A stretch of 64,000 bases of DNA from Acanthosepion lycidas (GCA_963932145.1 OZ010573.1:24756260-24820259); one strand, 5' to 3'; shown: positions 46,305 to 57,110, numbered from the stretch's first letter. Notes: generated by a model from the sequence alone, not told the origin. Translations and numbers: made by a program.

Positions 46305-47534
46305 TCAAAATAACGGGGAAGCCCGAGCCGTGGCACTAGACATCTCCAAAGCATGCCGGCCTTCTTCGCAAGCTCCAGGTTTATGGCATTACGGGTCGAT
46401 TATATAACCTAATACGATCATTCCTGTCAAACCATAAATTGAAGGTCGTTCTCAATGGATTCTCCTCCAGTTCCTATCCCACGAACGCAGGTGTTCCTCA
46501 AGGTTCCATCCTAGGCCCCACTCTATTCCTTATCAACATAAATGACCTTCCTGACGCAATAACTTCCCAAGTTGGCATCTACGCGGATGATACCACAATT
46601 TATTTCTGCCTCAAAAACAAATCTAGTCTCGCTGACAAAACTCGCCTGGCCGTGCGTCTCGAAAAGGACCTCCAATCGATTGTGAACTGGGGCATGAATT
46701 GGCTGGTCAACTTCAACGCTTCCAAGACAAAACTGCTCTCTATTAATCACCACAGAGATCCTTCCCTTCCTTCCATTAGAATGTCTGACGCTCAACTTCT
46801 CGAGAGCAACTCTCTGTGGCTTCTCGGTCTCACGTTGACTGCTGACCTGAGATGGAATAAATACATTGAATCAATTGCCTCGTCCACTGCAAGGAAAGTT
46901 GGCTCTCTGAGCCGCGCCAGGAAGTTTTTCTCCCCAGAGTCGATCCTCCAGATCTACAAATCAACAATTCGCCCTTGCATGGATTATTGCTGCCATATAT
47001 GGTCTGGTGCCCCTTCTGTTTGCCTCGGGGTTCTTGATAGGCTCCAGAGGCGGATATGCAATGTAGTTGGCCCTGCCCTGGCGTCTCGTCTGCAGTCACT
47101 TTCTCACAGACGCGCCATCGCCTCCCTCTGTCTGTTCTACAAATACTTTCATGGAAATTGCTCCGAGGAGCTGCATTCGCTGGTTCCCAGACGTCATGAG
47201 TTCCAGCACCTTACGAGGCTGGCATCCTGCTCTCACCCCTTCACTGTCGAAACTCCTAAATGTAGCCGTCTCTTCTACTCTAATAGCTTCACATCTCTCA
47301 CCTCTCGCCTGTGGAACTCCCTTCCCTTTTCCTGTTTCCCTGTGAGCTATAATCTCCAGCTATTCGAGTGTAATGTCAATCGACATCTCCAGTTGCCTTG
47401 ATCTATCCACTACCCTCATCCTTTCTTCTATCACTCCTATCCGATCTTGCTCTAAATTTTTTGTAACCCCTTGCGTCCTAGTGGCTTCCCGCCTTGCTTG
47501 TGGTGAAATGCTTAAAAAAAAAAAAAAAAAAAAA
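46305..47534 (+). mobile_element. Jockey-type LINE, 5'-truncated, best preserved copy
   Basis: A 320-codon open frame at 46439-47401 encodes the second half of a LINE reverse transcriptase: GVPQGSILGPTLF (residues 18-30), catalytic YADD (48-51), thumb region to about residue 190, then the conserved tail RRICNVVG...LSHRRAIASLCLFYKYFHGNCS...SLTSRLWNSLP. Upstream, 46330-46438 is the preceding RT part (ALDISKA then LQVYGITGRLYNLIRSFLS) in another frame, so one frame shift near 46355 is present. The copy is 5'-truncated before the palm begins. A short 3' UTR with CTTGCGTCCTAGTGGCTTCCCGCCTTGC leads to a run of about 21 A at 47514-47534. Length and purity of the tail and the long frame suggest a young insertion. 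Clade assignment is by wording only. Confidence 0.88.
46439..47401 (+). CDS. LINE reverse transcriptase, C-terminal 320 residues
   Basis: The open frame of the LINE above. It lacks the N-terminal endonuclease and the first RT motifs, so it cannot encode a full ORF2-type protein; its Met start is simply the first ATG in frame. The catalytic YADD is present. It lies in RFX6 intron, on the opposite strand to the gene. Confidence 0.8.
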   Translation: MKVVLNGFSSSSYPTNAGVPQGSILGPTLFLININDLPDAITSQVGIYADDTTIYFCLKNKSSLADKTRLAVRLEKDLQSIVNWGMNWLVNFNASKTKLLSINHHRDPSLPSIRMSDAQLLESNSLWLLGLTLTADLRWNKYIESIASSTARKVGSLSRARKFFSPESILQIYKSTIRPCMDYCCHIWSGAPSVCLGVLDRLQRRICNVVGPALASRLQSLSHRRAIASLCLFYKYFHGNCSEELHSLVPRRHEFQHLTRLASCSHPFTVETPKCSRLFYSNSFTSLTSRLWNSLPFSCFPVSYNLQLFECNVNRHLQLP

Positions 47535-47649
47535 GAAGAAAGTATAACTTAGTTTAACACCTTTTCAGAATCAAACATATTAAAATAACGGAATTATATA
47601 ATAAAAAAAGGTTCTGATAGTAGATATTTATCTGCGTGCCTATGTTGCA

Positions 47650-48055
47650 ACAATGTGATACAAGGTCGAAGTTTTAATGTGGGATTTCCAGAAAGTTGTT
47701 CAAAAATTGATCAAGCTCCCTCGGAACTGTCGCTTTTGGGGTCACCTCAGGTGCCCCGACCCTCTTCGGAAGGAGAATGTACTGTCTGGGGGTATGGCCT
47801 TCAGCCGCTTAATGTCAAACTATTTCTGCGCATCGCGAAGATGTAGGTCCACGTCGTTACATAATGTAACAAGGTCGGAGTTTAATATGGGAAGCAGTTC
47901 AAGCTTTCCTCCGCACTTCGCCTTTTGGGGATGACTCAGGCACCAGGTAATGAATTCACCCTCTCCAGGAAGGAGAGGTACTACCTGAGGTGGGGAGGGA
48001 TGACTTTCTGAAGTTTGAGATAATTTCAAACTACTCCGGCTCATGGCGGGAAAAT
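47650..48055. repeat. Unclassified repeat, head-to-tail dimer
   Basis: AATGTGATACAAGGTCGAAGTTTTAATGTGGGA (47652) and AATGTAACAAGGTCGGAGTTTAATATGGGA (47865) start two related units of about 210 bp, each with a CTTTTGGGG-TCA/GACTCAGG segment and a GAAGGAGA...CTGAGG/CTGGGGG end. A relative in reverse orientation is at 56905-57110. Confidence 0.6.
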
Positions 48056-49030
48056 ATATACATTCTGATAGTATTTTTTGGAAAAATTATATTTTCTTTT
48101 AATAAAAAATGACTGAAAGTTTATAAAACTATAAATCGACGGCTGTCAAAATATGCAATGTTGTTGATATATAACACTCCATTTTTAATAGCTTATATCA
48201 TCCTGCTTTGTCCAACTCCGTTGCAAAAACAATATTTGATACTAACTCAATTATTATGTGATCATAAATAGGGGTGTTCTTATGACATTAAATAAGGTAC
48301 TTCCTTTCACGTTCTCTGTTGTTTTAACAAATTAGTCTTACAGATTATTTGTCGACAGTTCGATCCTCACAACCGGCGGCATACTAAACATGGTGATTTA
48401 TTTAATGCCGGCTATTCTCATGTTAAATTTACCAATATATTTAACAGATCCAAGTAGACAATTTTCTAAAATTTGATAGCATTATTATGAATAACTTAAT
48501 TTATTTTATCCAGACAGTGTAAAATCAATTCCAGACATTTTACAAAATTATTCGAACTTGTTTTTTTTTTTTTTTACAAAGATCAAGTTTGAAACTGTGC
48601 TTACGTCATTGATATCTGCGCACGAAAACATTTTTTTATTTTGCAAAAATAAAGAACAAACACATATAGACATTTTATGTGTTTTATTTTAAGGAAATTA
48701 TTTCAAAGAAGCAGTGATTTGGCGAAATTGTATATTTTGCATTTGTTTTTTTTTTTTGTTTTTGCAAAAAGGTTATTTTGTTATAAAGGAACAAACAGTT
48801 TTATAAGGTTTTAAAATAATGTCATTTTTAATTAATGAACAAAAATTTACATAAACTATTAAAAGGATTAAAAAATAAGCAGTTATCAATGACAAACGCA
48901 TTTCAAGACACTTGTAAATAAAAAAGTGAAGATAGCTCTTTAAAAGTCAGTGATCGATTTGACACTGTATCGATATTATAAAAAAGATGCCTTTCTTATT
49001 CAATAAAATATCAATATTTTTTGATTCTGA
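48056..49030. other. AT-rich intronic DNA
   Basis: A possible SINE 3' word CAGTTCGATCCTCAC lies at 48357. Otherwise nothing. Confidence 0.45.
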
Positions 49031-49033
49031 CAG

Positions 49034-49035
<2 letters not shown>

Positions 49036-49095
<60 letters not shown>

Positions 49096-49113
49096 AGAGA
49101 GAGAGAGAGAGAA
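49036..49113. repeat. (TA)n followed by (GA)n
   Basis: About 27 TA units, TATG, then GA units. Confidence 0.95.
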
Positions 49114-49555
49114 ATGTCTAAAAACAATTTAATCTTCAAAAGTCATTCCCTTTTTTACGAGTAGACAAGTTCATTTAATTTGTGCTCTTAAAATTTATAG
49201 ATATATAACATTTAATAGGAAAACTTTGCGATAGCAAATGTGAGAAGCTCGGTTTTAATGTAGGGACCCTACACACGATTTTTGGGTTAAAGACAAGAGT
49301 GCCCTCTTCTCTGTTGTCAACGTAACAAAGGCGTCAACTCAATCCAGTCATCCTCTTCTCTGTAATAGAATGAGATCCAGAATCTTCTTCGAAGACAAGA
49401 TAGAGCTGATTCTAGATAAAGAACTGGATGAAGGACAGATGTTAAAGTAGTTATGCTTTATCTGCCTCGCTACGAGGACAAATTTAACAGTCAGGTTTCC
49501 ATATACGTGAGTAAGGGCGTCAGGTCATTTCATCCTTTTAGAAAGACTTAGTTAC
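49114..49555. other. Unassigned intronic DNA
   Basis: 49230-49460 shows mixed composition and may be repeat-derived; no family recognised. Confidence 0.4.
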
Positions 49556-49559
49556 ATTG

Positions 49560-50096
49560 AAACCGTCAGTTTAGCAATTATTAAATCACAGTATAATGCG
49601 GACTAATTTGCATTTCGAAAGGAAAAATTTCGTTAGAAAGAAAATAGTGCTGGATTACTATCTGATATCCATCCTCTTAATTGGGAGTGAATACTGGAGA
49701 ATTTCCCCACGGCTGAGGAGGAAAATGGGAGCAACAGAAATATGGTTTTGCATAAGGATGCTGAAAATTCCATGGACGGAGCGGTAAGCAACAAGGGGAT
49801 CTTAAAGAAAATGACAACAGAAAGAACACTTCTACTCAATATCTGGAAAAGACAGCTGAATTCCTTGGATACATATTGAATTAGGAGGGTGTGGAGAACT
49901 TAACCCTCACTTATCATATTCAGGGAGTGAGAGAAGGAGAAGCAGCGAGCTTGTGTGGATGGAGGGATTGTGGAACTGGGGACGGGAGCCTTAGCAAAGG
50001 GAGAAAAACTGTTAAGAGCCATAGGAGATAGGAAATTCTGGAGAGTCATGATCGCTTATATCTTGAAGGGAAGCGGCACATATAAGAAGAAGAAAT
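49560..50096 (+). mobile_element. RTE LINE, C-terminal part, decayed
   Basis: Plus strand reads KKIVLDYYLISILLIGSEYW, RLRRKMGATEIWF, CIRMLKIPWTER, then in other frames SGKDS and an end [18 protein letters not shown]-like near 50030-50085, followed by an AAGAAGAA tail. The wording matches the RTE-clade C-terminal region (CYV-S-LLYG-E-WT...R-LEA-E-WF-RRMLRIPWT). It ends about 10 bp from the donor of an RFX6 exon. Confidence 0.75.
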
Positions 50097-50107
50097 GGTT
50101 CACTCAC

Positions 50108-50231
50108 CTTTCCAAATGTGGCAGCGCATGCTGGTTCGAGATTCTCTTGGCGGCAAAAATCCAGGTAGTGAGCATATAGAATGCAGCGGGGTAGGCAAAC
50201 TCCATCGCAAATGCAATAGTTATCTTCTAAC
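50108..50231 (-). CDS. RFX6: RFX6-like exon: first two thirds of the RFX DNA-binding domain
   Basis: This 124-bp exon is read on the minus strand. It is preceded by a good acceptor (tttacttttacag) and followed by the donor gtgagtg. It gives one base of a split codon (probably Trp TG|G) plus 41 codons, beginning [15 protein letters not shown], then [11 protein letters not shown] and ending [14 protein letters not shown] proteins have the pattern W-L-x-x-N-Y-x(3)-x-G-V-C-x-P-R here; the Cys-Ile-Leu-Tyr-Ala-His and Glu-Pro-Ala-Cys-Ala-Ala-Thr forms are those of RFX6, where RFX4 has SALYMHYLDFC and VNAASFGK. It is the N-terminal helices of the winged-helix domain. An RTE LINE tail ends about 10 bp past the donor. 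Confidence 0.9.
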
Positions 50232-50234
50232 CTG

Positions 50235-50785
50235 TAAAAGTAAGTAAAACATTTTTTATCATTCAGTATTTAGTGAAAATGAATAATACAAACTTTGGTA
50301 ATTTCCCTATTTCAACAGGTTCTGATGATGTGAGTTTCTTTGTCTTGGGAGCAATATTTTAAAAAATAATCAAGGTAGGTTAGAACTGTTTTCAGTCGGT
50401 TTCTGCAATAATAAAAACACTTTTTTTTGCACAATACTCTTCCATGTTAAGACACATAATTCACTGGTGAATATCAAAGGCATGAATGTAACAGAGTGAA
50501 ATTCTTAGATCAAAATTCAGCTATAATTACGTGACTGATTACAGACGTATGGAACTGCTTATAAATCGTAAAATATGGCGATAAGCTTAGAACCGAACAA
50601 TATTTATCTATAAAAAACATTATTTAAAATTCTTGAAATGTACTCTAACATTTTTGGTGTTTTAATCATGTCACACAAATCGAAACTGTAACACTTCAAT
50701 GAATACATTTTTTGTGAATTTTAATAGAATATAAAATTAAACATTTTTTTTTTAGAAAACAACTGAAATCGATAGTTAAATCAAT
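50235..50785. other. AT-rich intronic DNA upstream of the RFX6 exon
   Basis: No further exon recognised. Confidence 0.45.
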
Positions 50786-50789
50786 CGAC

Positions 50790-51035
50790 AAATTCGTAGC
50801 CTAACCAGAGTTCGAATTCCAGTCAAATTTATTACATCACTTACGCGCAAATACATTTAGGGGATGTTCCACGCTTTGGTTTAAATAATAGGAATTGTAT
50901 TTGGAAATATCATTGTAATCTCAAAATTTATTGATTCAATATTCACTCGTAAAAATAGTTCTTCCAGTTCAAATTGTTACTGCTTTAGTTACTCCCCAAA
51001 GGGTTGATAAGACCTAAAAATCAAACAATCAGTCG
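50790..51035 (+). mobile_element. tRNA-derived SINE
   Basis: AGAGTTCGAATTCCAGTC at 50809 is the B box, followed by ACTTACGCGCAAATAC and, after the body, CCCCAAAGGGTTGATAAGACC and an ATCAAACAATCA tail. Reverse orientation relative to the cluster at 18.7-22.9 kb. Confidence 0.65.
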
Positions 51036-51580
51036 TAGTCTAATGGGGTGGTAAACTAAACAACATATATTTGAACATAATCAGAATGTTTGCCAATATT
51101 TAATACTGTTAAGATACAGAATATTCGGTACAAGATTAAAAGTTGGGATAAGGGAGATTGGTCTTCATCTGTCTTATATTTAAACTTAGCCAGCCACAAT
51201 CACTGACACAAAGAAACTATAAAATTCCTTGCATCAAAACAACACATTCTTACTAGTCTCCTTAAAAAACAATGTTTCCATGTAGCCTCAACTAGTCCTC
51301 ATAAATGCTTCTCTTAATATTTATTTCTTCGATATGTATTTACGATACATCTAGTTTAATTTATAAACTCAATGAGAGATTAACAATAATAATTAATAAT
51401 TAACTAGATTGCTGCTATTTTAGTTTTTAATTTGACTAACACATAGAGAAGGTAAATTCGATCAGATATGACCTTGAAATGAATATAATAGCACATCCGA
51501 TTGCGTATCCCAAGTGTCACTCAACTGGTTTACAAAATATTATTTGGTTAAATTTTTACTTCCTTTTTAAATTAGTTTCA
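51036..51580. other. AT-rich spacer
   Basis: No recognised motif. Confidence 0.5.
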
Positions 51581-51584
51581 ATTA

Positions 51585-51664
51585 TTAGGTTGGTGCAATA
51601 ATAATGTCGTTTTCTCACATATGTTAATATGTGAGAAAACGACATTATTTTTGCACCAACCTAA
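51585..51664. mobile_element. Palindromic mariner-type MITE
   Basis: 80-bp hairpin: TTAGGTTGGTGCAATAATAA and inverse, arms with ATGTCGTTTTCTCACATA, four-to-six base loop. Flanked by AT(TA). Confidence 0.9.
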
Positions 51665-51751
51665 TAATAAAATATATTTGTATTCATTTGTTCAAAAATG
51701 TAAAAATATTTTAGAATAATATGAAGCATTTTGTTTACGTGTTTATTTTCT

Positions 51752-52066
51752 GAGAGGCTCAAATGAAATGAAAAGAATCCGGATTTGAGAGACTTAAATG
51801 AAATAAAAAGAATCCAGATTTGAGAGACTTAAATGAAATGAAAAGAATCCGGATTTGAGAAAATCAAATGGAATGAAAACAATCCGGAATTGAGAAGCTC
51901 AAATGAAATGAAAAGAATCCGGAATTGAGAAGCTCAAATGAAATGAAAAGTATCTGGATTTGAGAGGCTCAAATGAAATGAAAAGAATCTGGATTTGAGA
52001 GACTCAAATGAAATGAAAAGAATCCGGATTTGAGAAGTTCAAATGAAATGAATCGAATCTGGATTC
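51752..52066. repeat. 35-bp minisatellite, nine units
   Basis: Unit starts GAGAGGCTCAAATGAAATG and continues AAAAGAATCCGGATTT; starts fall every 35 bp from 51752 to 52032. Units differ by a few substitutions (GAGAAGCTC, GAGACTT, CCGGAATT), which form sub-patterns. Confidence 0.93.
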
Positions 52067-52069
52067 TTG

Positions 52070-53330
52070 TAATCGGATGACATATTTTGCTCAATAAATT
52101 AAAAAATATTGTTTTCAATTTAATTTTTTTTTTCAATGATATCAACCCTCACCTTTTTTTCAGGGAGAATTCTGTGAAGACTTATACGTCCAAATTTTGA
52201 ATAACTGGAATGGATTATAATTAAATTTTCTCTCCCAAAGTAGGTTTATCGTCTGTAAGGACTTTAATGCCATTATTAGATATTCAACATCGACATGAAT
52301 GTAAGATGAGTATTACATCAACTAACCTGCTATTGAAAAAAATGTGTGAAATTAAGTTTTTGCTTGACAATAATAATTAAGTAGTATGTTATGAATAATC
52401 AAAAGTGGTCTCCCCTTATTTCGTTACGCTCATCTTTGAGATAGCTATTTCTGTTTACTGGGACTAGAAACGGTCACTATACTTAGTTGAATAAAACTTT
52501 CTTAAAGCCTACACCTGTATACTTTTGTCATTCTATAGTATATAAACCAGATATGTCGTGGAGAGTGTACGAATGTGATTTTTTTTTGTGAAATTGTATT
52601 TTCACAATAATTTGATCTTTGGCTGACTCTAACAATCACTTTATGAAAATGATTCATCAAAAATGAAAAAAAATTAACATTTATAGTGGAACTGAGTGAA
52701 TTGACCTTATCGTCGACTTATGACTAACTGGACTTCTTATCGGTTTACAAAATGGAAGAAATTCTAACTTTATGTAGCCTATGATGTTTCTGTGATCTAA
52801 CATATGCCGTTACAATTTTTTTTGTCTTCTTTAAGGTTTCTTTATCCCTAGTAATCCAAATTATTAGCATCATTACTTTTGTGCTTTTGAACTTTCCGTA
52901 AGTAAAATTTGTGTTGTTTATTTATAACAGTTTATTTCTAAAGGTTGATGTGGATTTACTGAAATCGTGGAAATTCAATATCAAAATTCAAGTCCCAATT
53001 CTCAGGTTACAGATTTATTGATTGCTCATTGGAGAGATGATTTTTTTAAAATGATGAATCAAAATTATATCAGGCGTAAATGTCTTATTTGGTAGATGTA
53101 TTCATGCCTTTCCAACCTGAGTTTGTAATTAGTAAGTCGAATGTTAGGTCTCAAGGTAGGCATCCTTCCTTATTTGGGTGATTGGCACAATACCATCTTC
53201 TTGATTTTATTTGAAGTTGAATACGATGATGACTGTCGAATTCAATAATATTAATTAAATTATATTTACCGTGTGAGTACAATCTGTTTTTTTTTTTGCA
53301 AAATTATTTGAGATAAATATTTACTGTCCA
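52070..53330. other. AT-rich spacer
   Basis: No recognised gene or repeat. Confidence 0.5.
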
Positions 53331-53334
53331 AAGT

Positions 53335-53575
53335 CCATGTGTTCGATAGAGCTGACATCGAACGCACTCTCGATGGATTGCAAGATCAGCGCGACAAGGG
53401 ATGATACGTTTCACCAACCTTTCGCCAAGTACGTGATTCAGAGAAAACATGATCGACTGACTCATTAGATATAGTGATTTACTAAGCGTAGCTTAGATGT
53501 GACACAAAGACGCAAGTATGAAGCAACCAGTGTGGATCAAACTCACTTCTCAGTTGCGACTGATCTGCGAAATAA
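53335..53575 (-). repeat. Possible SINE-related repeat
   Basis: On the minus strand GTGTCACATCTAAGCTACGCTTAG resembles GTGCCACATCTAGTCTACACTTGG of the SINE at 45.8 kb. GC is higher than around it. Weak. Confidence 0.35.
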
Positions 53576-53985
53576 TATAACTAAAAGCATTGTTTTAAAC
53601 CCTGTGATTTATCAAACAGTAAGAACTCGACTCCCATGGGAAGAATTTCTAATATCAAGTGAGAAATTTCCGCTATAACTCGTATAACTCGTACATATAT
53701 AATAGTGCGGGAGAAGGAAAAGCCAAACCAAAGGAAACCAACGAGATTACAATACAAAAATGACATGAAGAACTGAAGAAACCTGGGATTGCAAAAGGAA
53801 GAAACTGAAAATTCAATCACTCCTTTCCTGGCACCTTTTATTTGTCGATTGAAATTTTTTAGTTCAACGAAAATTTAATAGCTAAAGTTTAAAGGGCACA
53901 AGTGCAGTTCCTGTTTTAAAAAAAAACTATAATAACGGTGACATCTGAAATTCTGTGCAATAGTTTTAAAAAATATGCCAATTAA
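53576..53985. other. Unassigned spacer
   Basis: No recognised motif. Confidence 0.45.
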
Positions 53986-53989
53986 AAAT

Positions 53990-55285
53990 TCTGCTATCTT
54001 AACTGGCTCATATCATCTCTAAACTCAACAATAATTACCTTGCCGCTTCTTGCTTTCCTGCTTGTTGGAAATCTTCCATAGTTCTAGTCTTTAAGAATTC
54101 AGATGAACCTTCTGATGCTTCTATTGACCTATTAGCCTCCTACCTCTTTTTGGTAAATTACTAAAGGCTTTAATCGATTCCGAATTGGTTAGGTATTTCA
54201 CCTCACAGGGTCTACTTTCAGACAAGTAACATGGCTTTTACTTTTCTAGGTTAACTGCTGATGTCTTATCAGTTATTGTATAAAATCTATCAAGATTTAG
54301 ATAAGAATGATTAAGCTCGGGCTGTTGCTTTGGATATCTCGAAGGTATTTGACAGGATCTGGTATGCTGGTCTTCTTTATAAGTTGAAATATTTCAGTAT
54401 TTTCTAATTTTTGAACATGCAAGCTTTCTTACCAAGTCGTGAAATGAAAGTTGATTGAATGGCCACTCGTCTAAATATTTTTGGCATTAATGTAGATGTC
54501 CCCTAGGACCCAAATCCTTGGATCTACTTTATTCTTTATGTTCATCAATGACTTTTCTGATCACATCAAATCTCAACATGATATCTATGCTGATAACAGT
54601 TATTTACTCCTGTCTTAAGTCAGATCCGTTCGATAAAATCAAATTGGCTGATCTCAAAATGACCTACAATTTGTTGATAACTGGGTAAGTAATGATTTGA
54701 TAATTTTAATGCCTCCAAAACGAAACTGTTTTCTTTTACCCGTCTAAGAAAATCTTTTTGTCTTCTATCGGCATGCCTGATGCTAACCATGACAGTGACT
54801 GATTACACATTCTCAGGCTAACATTTTCAACTGACATGAAGTGGAAAGATTATATTGGATGAATTTCTAGGTCTGTTGCAAGGAAAGTTGGTTTACTGTG
54901 TCGTCTTAGACAATTTTTCTCTATCTTACATATTTATAAGTCTACCATTCGTGCAAACATCGGATATTGTTGCCACATTTTGTCTTTACGAATTTGAATG
55001 TTAAGTACAGTACTAGATTAGCAGTTAGGTTTCATCATTTTAGAGTTGAAATTACTAGATGTAACCGTAAGTTATGTGCTAACAGTTCTTCTCTCGAACT
55101 TTTCAATAATTTAAATGCGATTTCAGTCGTTATTGTCAGTCTTCTTAATTCCTGTTCCTGAATTGTTTTTTCTTCTTAATAATGTTTTTATTTTTGTTAT
55201 ATTCTTTCACACTCAATAACTTCCTTTCCTTGCGTCTTAGTGGCTTTATTGCCTTGTTTAGATGAAATGATTTAAAAAAAAAAGA
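53990..55285 (+). mobile_element. Jockey-type LINE, RT to 3' end, decayed
   Basis: Pieces in several frames follow the RT order: VFKNSDEPSDAS (54085), LLKALI/SELVRYF (54160), AVALDISKVFDRIWYAGLLYKLKYF (54325, split by length), GPKSLDLLYSLCSSM-like region, SVARKVGLLCRLRQFFS (54870), STIRANIGYCCHI (54945) and the 3' tail CTTGCGTCTTAGTGGC at 55230 with A-rich end at 55275. Same family as 46305-47534 but much older, with internal deletion after 54980. Confidence 0.78.
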
Positions 55286-55319
55286 TTTACTTTATTCTCG
55301 GATCTTTCCAGGAATTGTA

Positions 55320-55420
55320 TTAGGTTGATCCAAAAATAATGACGTAATAAGCTCGTTTTTTGACGTATTTTTTAACGTCAAAAACGACATTATTACGTCA
55401 TTATTTTTGCACCAACCTAA
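55320..55420. mobile_element. Palindromic mariner-type MITE, longer form
   Basis: 101 bp from TTAGGTTGATCCAAAAATAA to its inverse, with ATGACGTAATAA in each arm and a centre TGACGTATTTTTTAACGTCA. It lies 35 bp after the LINE tail. Confidence 0.88.
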
Positions 55421-56900
55421 TAATTTTTGTTTATCGAGGGCGAGTTTCGTTTAAGTGTCTACGGTTAAATAATTTCTGGTTCTCGTCTGATCTTCAAAGT
55501 TAAATACGGACGCTGAGATGATAACTGAATATTATCAGGTACTGAAAGCCATATGAGACATTTGTGGGAATAAAACTGTTTAAATATATTTGATTCAAGG
55601 AATCTAAAAATTTAAAAGGAAATTCTTCGCATAACTTTGGCGCACTGTCCGTTTATTGTGAGAACCGTGATACCAGATACACAAGACCAGGTGTGTAAAA
55701 TCGCCATACAATTTAGTTCTCTTTCGTTGTGGAAGAAACTCCTGGTTGAATGCCTCCTTGAACACGACAATCTTAGCCTCTAGAATCGTTATCCGTCCAC
55801 TATTTCCTCGTAATCGTCACTTCCTACGTTATCCTCTTGCTTTCAGTAACTCTCTACAATGAGTGACATTTTAGCCTTGTATTGGGTGAAAATGTGTATA
55901 AAATAAAAGTTCTTCTGAGGCGAAGAAATGATAATAAAACTCCTCAAAAATAAAACTTTATATTATGCCTGCTAGAAACCTCAGGTGAAAGTAAGGCTTG
56001 AACCAGTGACTCAATAACGCCGAGAAGAGGACGAATGTAACAACTTTCATAATGTCACACAGCTAGATATGCTGTATGTTGAGGTGCAAAGAAAAAATAA
56101 ATAAACGATGACTTTAATCCCGTTATTTATTCTCTTAGTGTCTGTGATTTACGAGAGTAACCAGGGCGGGTTTATGAATCCTTCCTTTTGATTTAAACAT
56201 TCGTTGAAGTCGTTCTGTTGCAATTCATGTCATAGTTTCCAATGGCAAAATTGAGCACACAAGTTAGTTTAAATCATCGTCAATTCTTAAAATCTGATAA
56301 CCCTTGACCTTTGATTTCCTTCTTTTCTCTTTCCTGTTTTTAAACCCCCACTACCACGTCCTCTTTTTTTTTTTACCGCTCCTTAACTTGATATTAGGAT
56401 TTGTAACTATCGCATTTTATGCCACTCCTTAGTGTGTTACGTTTGTAAAAAGCCAAACCAATAATGAAAAACTATTTTGTTTGCCCAATCAGATACACAA
56501 AACAGGTGCCTGGCTCTTCGGTACACGACTTTAACCAGGGCATGTGTATATCGCTTTTTCTGTTTATCGATCTGTCTATTTGTCCGTCCTTCTTGACTGG
56601 GAATGCTTCAAGGTAGCGATTGTTGTAGGTATTTTTATGGGAACCTATAGTTTGTATTCAAATATTAGCATTTCTGGTTCGAAGTCAGATAAATACAGGA
56701 TTGAGCAAACTGTGATCAGGAAATAGACGCAATCTCCTACTGGCAAACCTTAATTAGATCAACGTATTTGATAAACATATTGTATATATTTGTCTGTTAT
56801 ATAATTAAAATAAAAAGTTTAAAACTTATCTTCCCGACTTAATTATTCTACTGTGACAGCTTCGCAGGGAAAGTTTCAAAATAATATTAAGCTCAAGCAC
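55421..56900. other. Unassigned spacer
   Basis: No recognised gene. 55960-56060 (GAAACCTCAGGTGAAAGTAAGG) may be repeat-derived. Confidence 0.45.
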
Positions 56901-56904
56901 TAGA

Positions 56905-57110
56905 TGGACACTCGTTGCAATACCTCTTCTGGGGTCCTCATTCAGTTCTTGAGGCATCCCCAAAAGGGGAAGTGTCACAGGAACTTCAGAAAAATTTCCA
57001 CAGCATTGCCATTAAACCCATTTTAAACCTCGACTTTGTGTCACATTCAGGTGCGACGTAGGCCCACTGTAAAAACCACTTCCCGACTGAGGTTCGCAAA
57101 TGATCTGGAG
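56905..57110 (-). repeat. Copy of the repeat seen as a dimer at 47.65 kb
   Basis: TTGAGGCATCCCCAAAAGGGGAAGTG and CCTCGACTTTGTGTCACATT are the inverse of CTTTTGGGG-TGACTCAGG and ATGTGATACAAGGTCG in that dimer. Single unit here. Confidence 0.55.

Larger units (their letters stand above)
24488..50231 (-). other. RFX6: RFX6-like host gene, internal part (four exons and three introns)
   Basis: Four minus-strand exons, described separately, form one consistent gene segment. In transcript order they are 50108-50231, 38351-38412, 36422-36499 and 24488-24515. The introns are about 11.7, 1.85 and 11.9 kb, each with GT and AG borders. The phases agree: the first listed exon starts by completing a split Trp codon, the second ends with two bases of a Lys codon, and the third ends with two bases of an Arg codon completed by the fourth. 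RFX6 is known as a nuclear winged-helix factor that binds X-box DNA and, in vertebrates, drives endocrine pancreas and gut cell fate; the role here is inferred only from homology. Both gene ends are missing. Introns are filled with LINEs, SINEs, MITEs and (TA)n tracts. Confidence 0.88.
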
